Below are positions 50,365-60,413 of a stretch of 64,000 nt of DNA, piece after piece. Location of the stretch: assembly GCA_963921825.1 (NCBI GenBank), contig OY997588.1, forward strand, positions 132,711,203-132,775,202. The letters are read 5' to 3'. The notes beneath the pieces were generated by a model. That model saw nothing but the letters and a program-made list of their open reading frames with translations, did not search any database and was not told the DNA's origin. Source of the stretch: Erodium maritimum. Taxonomy: Eukaryota > Streptophyta > Magnoliopsida > Geraniales > Geraniaceae. Each line of letters begins with the position of its first letter. Positions within the stretch are counted from its first letter, which is position 1. Made by a program: the position numbers and the translations under genes.

Positions 50365-50441
50365 ATCATCAACTTTATTATGCAGAATACTTAACAAGTA
50401 TAGTGTCATTCCGAATAGCAAACATAGGCAACAAACTCCCA

Positions 50442-53400
50442 CTAAAACCGCATATTGTCAATTAAGACAACACCCATATGAGCAGTATGCTCATGAAACA
50501 CTTTAGGTGTCAAGCCCTTAGTTATTGGGTCCGCTAGCATGTAGTTTGTTCCTATATGCTTAATAGACACTATCCTGCTCTGAACTCTTTCTTTAACAAC
50601 TAGAAACTTGATGCCAATGTGTTTAGACTTTGACAAACTTCTGTTGTTATTCGAATACATGACTGCCGAAAGATTGTCATAATAGACCCTTAGAGGTCTT
50701 TCGATTCCATCCAGAACTCGCAGCCCGGTGACAAAATTTTGCAGCCATATAGCCAGATTGGTTACCTCATAACAAGTTATGAATTCTGCTGCCATGGTGG
50801 AAGAAGCTATAAGTGTCTTCTTAGCACTTCTATGAGATATAATTCCTCCTGACAACAGAAAAACATAACCAGAAGTGGATCTCCTAATATCTTAGCAACC
50901 TGCACCATCAAAGTCACAATACCTAATGATCTCCAAATTTTCTGACTTCCGATATGTGAGCATGTATTCCTTTGTTCTCTGTAAGTACCTCATGACCCGT
51001 TTAGCTACTTTCTAATGATCCATACTAGGGTCACTTAAGTATCTGCCGAACATGCTGACTATGTATGCCAAATCTGGACGGGTACATACCTGAGCATAGA
51101 TAAGACTCCCAACAACTGAAGCATATGGGATGTTAAGCATTTCCTTTCTTTCTAATTCATTCTTGGGGTACTATTTGAGACTAAACTTGTCTCCTTTAGC
51201 AACGGGAGTATCTCCAAGTACACAATCTTTCATGCCAAACCTGGCAAGGACCCTTTCGATATAGTTCGTTTGTGATAACCCAAGAATGCCACGAGAGTGA
51301 TCTCGGTGTATCTTGATTCCTGACACAAAAGTTGCATCACCAAGATCCTTCTTTTGAAAATATTTTGTTAAAAAATCTCTTGGTTTCGCGCAACAAACCT
51401 ATATCGCTACTTGCCAACAAAATATCGTCGACATACAACACTAGGAAGATGAGTTTACTCCCACTGAACTTATGATATACAAAATTATCCATTACATTGA
51501 CCTCAAAGCCATACGAGGTAATGATAGTATGAAACTTGTGATACCATTTACGGGAAGCCTGCTTGAGACTGTAGATGGACCTTTGAGTTCACAACCCATA
51601 GACTTTGGGTCACCTGATACAAAGTTTTCTGGTTGTTCCATATATATGGTTTCCTCAATTTCACCATTGAGAAAAGTCGTCTTAACATCCATCTGATGTA
51701 GCTCTAAATCCAAATGAGCTACAAGTGCCATTATTGTCCTAAAAGAATCTTTCGATGAGACCGGAGAGAAAGTTTCTTTATAGTCAATACATTCCTTTTG
51801 AGTAAAACCCTTTGCAACCAGACGCGCTTTATACCTCTCAACATTGCCCTTCGAATCCCGCTTGGTTTTAAATATCCATTTGCAACCAAAGGGCTTCGTA
51901 CCTTGAGGAAACTTGACGAGTTTCCAAACGCCATTATCATGTATAGATTTTATCTCATCATCCATAGCATAGATCTACTTTTGACAGTTAACACTTTTTT
52001 GACCTATTGGAAGTTGATTGGATTATCTTCCATTGTCCTTGTGTCAAACTCGTGTTCCTGGAGGAACACAATGTAATCACTAGAGATTACACTCCTCCTG
52101 TCTCTAGTGGATCGCCTAAGTGGCACTTCTTCTTGAGGTAGTTGTGGTTGCTCTTCAAGAACAACCTCTTGAACTTGACCAGGGAGTGGTAGAGGAGAAT
52201 CCTTATTGTTGTCTTTTGTTGTGTCTTGAACAATGTCAACAAGTTGAACATTGTCAATAGCAACATCCGGTAGAGGAACGAATCCCTCTTCATATACAAC
52301 ACTCCTAATACTCTCTCCCCCCTCAAACACAACATCCTCAAGAAATCTCGCATTTCCCGTTTCGAAAAAGGACTTAGTTGAGGGATCATAAAACTTAGAA
52401 TCCCTCGACCGTTCAGGATACCCAACAAAGTAGCAACTAACTGTTATGGAATCTAGATTATAAGGCCTCGCCTCAGCTGGACAACCTCAAATGTGCAAGT
52501 GCCTAATACTAGGCCTTTTTCATGTCCACAATTCATAAGGGGTTTTAGCTACCGCTTTACTAGGTACTCTGTTCAGTATGTATACTGCAGTCTTAATTGC
52601 CTCTCCCCAGAGTGGTTCCGGTAAAGAAGAATGACTAATCATACTTCTCACCATGTCCTTAAGAGTTTTGTTTCGCCTCTCTGCGCCACCATTCATGCTA
52701 GGTTTCCCTTGCACGGTGTATTGCGGGACGATTCTGCACTCCTCTAGGAATTTGGAAAAGGGCAAGTATAAGTGTGAACTTCCCACTGCAGTTACCTTAT
52801 CCTTAATCCTCTTTCTTTTGTTTCCCATTGAGGTCATTGCAACATGAGCACGTTCAGTCTTTTCACGCTTCAACCTATCATCTTCTTGCACAAAATGATA
52901 AATGAGCTCATTAAGAGTTCATTTGTCCTAATAAGTATTATAGCTAACTATAAATTGACCATAGTGTGCAGGAAGTGGGATTAGGACCAAATGCACAAGC
53001 AAGTCATCAGACAGATCAAGCTTGAGCCCTTTAAGTTTTGAAGCGATGTTAGACATCTCCATAATGTACTTCCTTATGTTTCCTTTTCCTTCATACCTTA
53101 TCTGGACAAGGTCAGGTTAAAGCTTACTTGTCTCAACCTTTTCTTTCTTTGCAAAACTACTTTCAATTTCATGAAGGAAACTCCTTAGAGTTACCTCATT
53201 TGGCATACCGCCCCTAAATGCTTTTGGAACATTGCGTTGGACCATCATCAGACTTAGGCGATTCGAACGCTCCCACTTCTCAGATTTCACCTTATGCTAA
53301 GTGGAACTTTTATCCGTAAGAGAAGAAGGTTGTTCAAACCTTATCGCATAGTCTAGATCCACACAACCGAGAACTAACAGAGTGTTCTCTTTCCGGATCC

Positions 53401-53460
53401 TAAAGTTTGTGCTGTTGAGCACAAGAACTGAATTCATGTTGGTAGTGATATTAGTAGCAG
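50442..53460 (-). pseudogene. Copia gag-integrase-RT-RNase H remnant
   Basis: Fossil coding region of the copia element, in the copia order. RNase H lies near 50.4-50.9 kb, reverse transcriptase near 51.5-52.0 kb, the integrase C-terminal side near 52.5-52.9 kb, and gag-like sequence about 53.0-53.4 kb, all on the minus strand. Recognition rests on family motifs in translation. It is clearly non-functional, with numerous breaks. Confidence 0.75.
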
Positions 53461-53799
53461 ATGTAGTAACTATCAATACAGAACAAATAAATACATAAGC
53501 TCAAACATTGAAAATCATGTTACAACACATTAAGAATAAGCAAGCAATTCTCATGTGATACACAATTTTCAATCAACCGAAGTGATGGGCCCATACAACC
53601 AAGATACCTAGCACAACATTAATGTCTATCTTTGGATAGAATCATTAATTCGTAAGTGGTACTCTTGCACGCAGAAATCAAGTGCTGACGATAAATTCGG
53701 TTAAATAACATCCTTCCTTTGGGCCGGTATGTTATCCACATGAAAAATTTACAATCGTCACACACCATTCCCACACGTGTATTCATTGTTCGACCGCAT

Positions 53800-54350
53800 G
53801 AACAATGAACACACACATCCCGTTATTTTAAAATAAATCAACCTACACACAAGAGGTTACTTTGGCAACTTTATGCGTCGATCTACTCATTTAAAGTAAG
53901 GGACAAAATAATATTAGTAAGTGCCCAAAACTGAAATTTTGATATCAATATCGAAAGTGAAATTATTTCAAACACTTACTGATCAGATATATGAATCAAA
54001 TATACAGTATCAATATGTATCAATAAACATAAATACATACATATTAACAGTTCAATATATTTCACAAGTGGTTACTGTAATTATCATTCACATATATCAC
54101 CACACGTATATTCATTGTTCGGCCAATCAATGATCTTCATTTGGGCCGAGCATTGACCGCATATACAATGAACACACACATCCCATTATTTTAAAATAAA
54201 CAAACCTACACACAAGATGTTACTTTGGCAACTTATGCGTTGATCTATTTATTTAAAATAGGGGACAAAAAATGAATAAGTATGTGTCTAAATCTAAAAT
54301 TTTGATATTAAATATCAAAAGCTTAAAATTTATTTCAAGCACCTACTTTA
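53800..54350. repeat. Diverged tandem duplication in the copia leader
   Basis: About 185 bases at 53,801-53,985 recur at about 54,163-54,350, offset by about 362 bases. Both open with a stretch containing caatgaacacacacatccc and contain similar AT-rich sequence. The intervening part also repeats pieces of the unit. No coding content is seen. Confidence 0.6.
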
Positions 54351-54562
54351 ATTCACAAATATAGATTTCATGAATCAACAATGTATATAAAAAACAATAC
54401 ATATAACCAGCATACATCAATACATATATATATATAACCATATACCGTCAACGTAAAAGTTACTTTACCAACAATATATATACATCAATCATGCATATTT
54501 ATAAAAACATGAATAAGTTCATGTAAAAATAAATCTATACCCTTAAAAACAAGGCACACACC

Positions 54563-55260
54563 CTTTTAAGTGTGGGTAGATCCTTGTTAGGTTGAGTGTT
54601 TTGTTTTGCAGGTTCTTTGCTGGTTCTTGGTCATCCGGATGCTTAAGGTGTTGTCACTCTCCAATCCTTTAGAAGTGGCTAAACACTCTTGAAATTCAAA
54701 GATAAAGAGCTGAAGACATAATTGATTCAAAGATTCAAAGAAGAAGAACCAGCTGCTTGTGCTTTATTTGGGGATTTACATAAGAAGATCTTGCTGCAGA
54801 CTTGAGTTTTATTTGGTGATTTGGTGATTCAATCTTTGAAGATGAGGCTGCTAGCAAGATAAATATTGACCTCCTTCAGTTCTCATTTTACCTGATCATT
54901 TCGACTGCTGCAATTCATCCTTGACAGGCTCCATCCTCATTGATCAATTGGTATAGCCTTACTTGGAATAATTAGAAGTTTTGTTGGACGTCCAAATGGT
55001 CAAACTTTCTCATTAGGCTTGGTTTATTGGTCTATTTTCTTGGATTAGTTCAAATTCATCTTGCCTTAGGTTACTTGGAATGCAAGATAGTTCAAAATTC
55101 ATCTTGCCTTAGGTTACTTGGAATGCAAGAAAGATAAGTCATCCTTGTATAGCCCTAATTAAGTTGGTATACTTGCCTTCTTAAACGAGTTTTTTGTGTA
55201 ACTACCTCCTCTTTCATCTCGAAAGAGGTTTTAATCTAAATTTGCTTTGTCGATCAAAAA
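54563..55260 (+). mobile_element. Poly-A retroposon inserted in the copia leader
   Basis: About 700 bp ending in ten A residues and flanked by a long target duplication (up to 17 bp, core acaaggcacacac, at 54,546-54,562 and 55,261-55,277). It has the marks of LINE-machinery retroposition. It contains two copies of a roughly 40-base unit around 55,048-55,132. No protein was recognised, so it may be a 5'-truncated LINE tail or a retroposed transcript. Confidence 0.75.
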
Positions 55261-55591
55261 AAAAACAAGGCACACACGTACAGTCATGTGAACCAAGAAA
55301 GTGAATTCTTAAATTAAATATATACATATATTTAAAATCAACATCAAGCAATCATAACTCAATCAACAACAAGGTTGCCTTAACCAGTACCGTAGTTCAT
55401 CAAAAATAACCGCGACGCCACAGAAACAAGCTCGGCAACACTTAAAAAAAAACTTTTTAGTTTCAGCCGAAAGTAAAAAAAAGGCCATGCAACAGTAGTG
55501 AAACCACGTACATATATACACGGAAATTTTCACAGTAAAGATACTCAATTAAACCCTAATAATTCGACTAAAGCATGGCTCAGATACCACT

Positions 55592-56012
55592 TGTTAGAAC
55601 CCTAATCGAATCCCTTAAGAATCCAACGCTTAGTCAAACAATCGAGATTTAAACATAAAACAACACAGAAAGCGTACCTGATGCCATGTCGAATATGAGA
55701 ACAAGATCGGTTTGGCCTTCAACAAATTAATCCCTTATGCTCTTGATGTGCTCTCACTCAATAGATGGGGATGGAGGAGAAAGAAAGACGGTTGATTAAT
55801 CTTGGGGACCAAACCCTAACATGTCTTTATATATATAATCTGAATAAAGCCCATTACTCTATTTCAGATTTATATTGGGTATCACACATTACAAAGCCCA
55901 TACTCATTATAATGTTTTAGATTGGGCTTCCCAAGCCCAATATGAATTATTGACCTCAAATATACTTGTCCAATTTGTAAGCTCACACGTTGGATTATAA
56001 AATAACCCAACA
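55592..56012 (-). repeat. Copia 5' LTR
   Basis: 421 bp adjoining the primer-binding site. It lies wholly inside the right duplication arm, and therefore has an identical copy at 32,774-33,194. Confidence 0.88.
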
Positions 56013-56664
56013 CTTGGTTTCACAGACCGAGACCTGCATTTACCAAACGAGCAATACAAATGAAAAGCACTTAACCATTGTAATTTAAACCGTTGAGAGA
56101 GGAGATTACCATCTTAGCAGACTCCTTGGTTTTGACCTTGACAAAACCGAAAAAGTACCCTCCTCAATTTGGTCGCTTAGAGATGGAGATGGAGATAATC
56201 TCCCCAAAGGACCCTACTGTATTCCGAACTCGCTCTGATGTTGTACCATATGGGAGATTGTGAAGGAACAACTCAGTTCCACATTCCACCGCTAAAGGCC
56301 TTATTCAGATCTCCTTCTCAGTCAATTCGCTCTAAGACTTGCCAGAGATCGCATCAAGTCACCTTTCACCTCCCTTGAAGAAGTAGAAATGGATGAGACC
56401 TCCTTCTTAGTGCCATATTTCCCAGACTCATTGGTGGCTACGAGATCGAAAACCACCATCTTTGCCTTGACAGTGCTTCGATCACCAGCAATGGCACCCT
56501 CCTGTACATGGCCCTTATTAATAGAAAACCATCCTTGACAGAACCATATTTTACAGCCTTCTTAAGTATAAAGCGTAAAAAAATCTTGCAATAAAAATCG
56601 TAACTTGACAGCAAAATAGAAAAAAAAGATTGAAAGGAAACAAGATCATTACTCATTCTTCTTA

Positions 56665-56975
56665 GAGCAGCTCCAACGGTCGTGGCAGCCAGGTCGTTGC
56701 AGACGCTGCCACGACAAGTCGTGTCACGGGTGGCGTGTCAAGGAGTCGTTGCAGAATCCTGCAACGACGTGTCGTCGTGGTAGGAGCTACTTTAGAGGAG
56801 ATAGAAGCTCATTTTATTCCAAAAACAACTACAAACCATGGCTCCTGACACTAGTCATGACAGACCATTGGAGAGGCCTTGGCATCAAGCCATGGTAGGG
56901 AGGAGAGAGAATGCCAAAAAACACCTCCTACCATAGCTCCTTGACATTAATCATGGCAGACCATTGGAGATGCTC
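56665..56975. mobile_element. PIF/Harbinger-type MITE (right-arm copy)
   Basis: Mirror copy of 31,811-32,121, with the same terminal repeats and TTA on the plus strand at both flanks. The element inserted before the arm duplication, since both arms carry it at the same place. Confidence 0.8.
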
Positions 56976-58674
56976 TTATGAGAATTTTCATGATGATGAT
57001 GGTTAACACTAAAACAGGATCAAAAGGTTGAAAAGCTCTTTCATGAAAACTCTCAACAAAATATATGAGAGCTTCCGGTGGGGTCTCTCCTCTGGCCGGT
57101 CTTACGTTGATCTCCGTCGAAGAATCCTCCTCCTCACCCTTGTTTTCTAGATGATGATTTTATGGCTGCGCGACTCCGACTTCCTCCTGCAGGTTGTTGT
57201 TGGATATGACATGCTTTGTTGTTGACGTTTCCACAATAGTTCGCCGGACAGCCAGGCGCTTGTAAGACTTCGGGACGGCTCTGCTCCCGACGCCCTCTAC
57301 TCCGCTCGCACCCACCAGCCCTCGCATGCCACTAGTGTTTCCCCCCTCCTCATTGTTCCTAACCCCGAGTCTAAGAGACTTAATGTTGAGTCTAAGAGAC
57401 TATAGCGAGCTTTCAAGACTATTCCGATATCGATCTCCACAGCATATGGTCTCGATTTGTCGAGGTTTGATTTTGGTAAAGCTTTACCAACCAAACACCT
57501 GCACGAGAAGGTTGGAGAAGGTTTTGGAGCAGTACAGTCGGTGGATTAGGAATCCGGGGGAGGGACGATAGGATGGGGCCTGCTTCTACCGCAACCAAGG
57601 TCGGGTTAGCTGGACTATTAAAGACGGGTCGACAGTACGAGGACGGCCCATTACGAAAGCTATGAGCGTTTGTCGGTGTTGGGCCGTCTCGAGAATGTCA
57701 AGGAACCGGTGCAAGTTTATTTTTATTTATGCTTCGTTTTATTACGGAACTGGAGTCTTTGGGTTCTTAGTTGGTTTTATTCCTCTCCGAACTACCGTAT
57801 TAGAATTTTTAGTTGGTTCTTTCGTAATGTGTTTTATTTAGTTGAAAGTGTGGTAAAAGGAATTCTTCAGTTTGTGTCTACGATCAAAAGTAGACTAGTT
57901 CTACGGGTCCAAGAGAGTCGGGTCACCAATGGGCGGCTCGGACAATATTCTAGAGCCCAGGGCTTTTGGTCCTACTATGTAACCTTTGATTGGCGTTAAT
58001 ACATTACCTTATTGCCCGTTTCAAAAAAAAAGGTTTACGCCATACATTACCTTACAGGCCAATAATCCGGTACCCCAGATGCCGGTTAGTTCGACTGATC
58101 TCTTGCTCTCCCAATAATTTTTGTAAGCCCTAGTCTTGTTCGACATCATGAATTTAAGAAATGTGTTAAAATACCAATAGACCATGGTATACCATTACAT
58201 ATGGTAATCACGGGTTCTTTGGAGTTTGAAAATTTTAATTCCTTGTTAAAATATCATCAATTGTCGTACCTTTAGTCATCTAAATCGTTTTACATGCATG
58301 ACAGACAAATATCATTTATGTTAACAAAAATTCTTTTGACCCAAAACAGATGTAAACGAGAAATTAAATTACAACAATATGGAAAGATGGTTTAACGAAT
58401 TTTAAAATTGAAAGGGAGGTAAAATTTATATACCTGTAAATCCGAATCGGATGAGGAGGCAGAAAAATTGAACCAAAGAAACACCGTTAAATAGGGTAAA
58501 CCTTGTATCATATTGAAAAGAACCAAATATAAAGTAGAGATGAATTGATTGGAATGGCAAGGAGATAGGAAGAAGAGCATGCCGAAAATAACTTTGAGAA
58601 GCATATTTATGTGAGAATAAACAAGGCTGTAGTACGAGAACAAGTCTCTTAGAAATAAGAGACACTAATCAATC

Positions 58675-60110
58675 ATGTCTCCGACAATGTGTAGATCCGC
58701 AATCCTTTTCCTAGCAACGTTTGTGGTGGTCTCCCGTGTTGCTTCCAGCAATGTAATAGTGGATTCTCAGGTGTTGACCCAAAAGATCGGTGCGAACCGC
58801 ACCATTAAGGTTGACGCCGAAGGCAAAGATGGAGAATTCACATCCGTCCAAGCTGCCATCGACTCTATCCCCGATGGTAACGCTGAGTGGATCATCGTCA
58901 ATCTCAAAGAAGGCGTTTACAAGTAAATAAAGTGTTTATATATAGGTTTCTTTTCCCCATCTAGTATGTACACTAATCAGTTTACTATGAATGAATACGC
59001 ATGGCAGAGAAAGGGTGACCATACCACCCGGTAAACCTTTCATATTTTTGAGGGGAAACGGAATGTGGAGGACTATCATAACTTCATCCCAAACTGCAGC
59101 TAAAAATGTTGATTCTGCCACGTTCATAGTCCAATCTAACAACTTCATTGCATGGGGTGTTAGCTTCAAGGTTTCATCTTTTTATTATATTTTCTATTTC
59201 AATAAACTAAATCTGGGTTCGCACCTGATTCACCTCATATATATATTTCGTAATAGTAATGAGATCATATATATAACTTTTTAATTATGCAGAATGAGGC
59301 TCCCCCCGGGTTAGCTTATAGTTCACAAAATCAATCGGTGGCAGCAGTAGTAAGCGGGGACAAGTGTTCATTCTACCAATGTGCATTCACTAGTGAGCAT
59401 AACACTCTCTTTGATAACAAAGGGAGGCATTACTATGAAACTTGCTACATCCAGGGTTGTATTGACTTCATCTTCGGTCGCGCCAGATCCATTTACCATG
59501 TTAGTAGATATTGTTATTATTTGTACCTAGCTAGTATATATACATACATGTTGTTTTCATCATCGTCGTCATATATATATATATATATTTGGATGATGCA
59601 GAACTGTGAGATATTTCTCATTGCGGACAAGAGGATAAGCATCTTGGGCTCCATCACTGCTCAGAATAGGGAAACCGCCACGGAGAACAGCGGTTTCGTC
59701 TTCATCAAGGGCTCGGTGTCTGGAGTTGGGCCTGACGAGCATTTGGGGAGGGCCAAGGGAGCCTTTTCTAGGGTCATTTTTGCCCAAACACACTTTTCCA
59801 ATTCTATATCCGCCGAAGGATGGACTAACTGGAGCTACAACGGGGACACCAAGTAAGTCCTCTCTATCTATATATCTCACTTATGTGTGTATCTTTCACT
59901 TTTTATTACACCTTAATTATCCATTTCTGTCAAAACACGTGTACATATATATTCAGAGATCTATTCCATGCGGAGTATGACTGCCTTGGGCCAGGAGCCG
60001 ACACCAGTAAGCGCTCTCCGTGGACGAAAATACTCACCAAAGAAGAGGCTGAACCCTTCCTATCCATTGACTTCATTGATGGCAAGGAATGGGTGCCCGT
60101 GTGGGTCTGA
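58675..60110 (+). CDS. Pectinesterase-family protein, right copy, 5 exons, altered active site
   Basis: Exons 58675-58922, 59008-59170, 59293-59499, 59602-59852, 59957-60110 (GT-AG) give 1,023 nt, 340 residues plus stop. Residues 1-24 form a hydrophobic signal peptide, so the product should enter the cell wall; there is no N-terminal inhibitor (PRO) domain. The right-handed beta-helix signatures are recognisable: Q151, DFIFG with D195 (the family nucleophile), and LGR with R256. Family enzymes remove methyl groups from pectin. Here the usual Gln-Asp of the QDTL motif, oxyanion Gln and acid/base Asp, is H173-N174, and the Trp expected two residues after R256 is K258. Loss of the acid/base Asp suggests little or no catalysis (inference). 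Length fits PRO-less pectinesterases. A partial extra copy of the last exon follows at about 60,313-60,381. Confidence 0.9.
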
Positions 60111-60312
60111 AAATATATTGTCTCTACGTACTCATCAGTTGCCAACAACTATATATAAATATATTGACATTCGTTTATATATACTTACTCCGCTTTCTCA
60201 TGCTTTGCAATGTTGTGTGACATATATGATTCGTTTCCCTTATTCATTCGTACGTATACGGTTACATATTTTCTTACACGAAATTACTCCCGAAAATAAA
60301 ACAAGTTCAACC

Positions 60313-60381
60313 CTTCTTGTCCATATATCGACTTCATTCATGATGTCAAGGAATGGGTTCCAGTACAGGTCTGAAAATTGC
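60313..60381 (+). pseudogene. Partial duplicate of the pectinesterase last-exon end
   Basis: About 70 bases closely resemble the end of pectinesterase exon 5: the same order of Asp-Phe-Ile, Lys-Glu-Trp-Val-Pro and a stop, with several changes and a small insertion. It lies about 200 bases past the real stop. The inverted-duplication boundary (60,362) falls inside it, so only part is present in the left arm, at 28,424-28,473. Confidence 0.6.
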
Positions 60382-60413
60382 GTCTGCCTTGTTCATTTGT
60401 ATACTTCTACATA

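Larger units (their letters stand above)
37808..56012 (-). mobile_element. Ty1/copia LTR retrotransposon, broken, hosting nested insertions
   Basis: Minus-strand element with the 3' LTR at 37,808-38,229 and the 5' LTR at 55,592-56,012 (about 421 bp, TG...CA ends). The 5-bp target duplication cttgg is at 37,803-37,807 and 56,013-56,017. The primer site matching initiator Met-tRNA is at 55,577-55,589, and a purine tract adjoins the 3' LTR near 38,230-38,241. It is interrupted by a gypsy element (38,607-50,364) and a retroposon (54,563-55,260); without them it is about 5.7 kb. By-eye LTR divergence is about 5%, so perhaps around two million years at commonly used plant rates. The coding part is broken in many places. 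Confidence 0.88.
36502..57062. mobile_element. Foldback-like element with long diverged inverted arms, interrupted by copia
   Basis: Left arm 36,502 to about 37,330. The right arm is about 37,690-37,807 and resumes at 56,018-57,062 after the copia insertion. The arms are inverted repeats of roughly 0.8-1 kb, clearly related but diverged. The central 360-400 bases carry a reading frame in one register (37,254-37,718, one stop inside). The arms encode an RRM-like stretch (LFLHNLPYGTTSERV, then GYFFGFVKVKTKESA). No transposase was recognised, and the outer ends show no clear target duplication. It could be a non-autonomous MULE/foldback that captured coding sequence, or an old inverted duplication. 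A further copy of the right arm lies at 31,724-32,773. Confidence 0.55.
54664..60362 (+). repeat. Right arm (source copy) of 5.7-kb inverted duplication
   Basis: 5,699 bp paired with 28,424-34,122. At 54,664 the arm limit falls in the middle of a retroposon whose two target duplications are both present (54,546-54,562 and 55,261-55,277). That retroposon sits in a copia element whose two LTRs and cttgg duplications are also present. The context here is therefore continuous and ancestral. The arm also holds retroposon-like sequence ending in an A tract near 58,022-58,030, between pectinesterase and the foldback arm. Confidence 0.95.
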
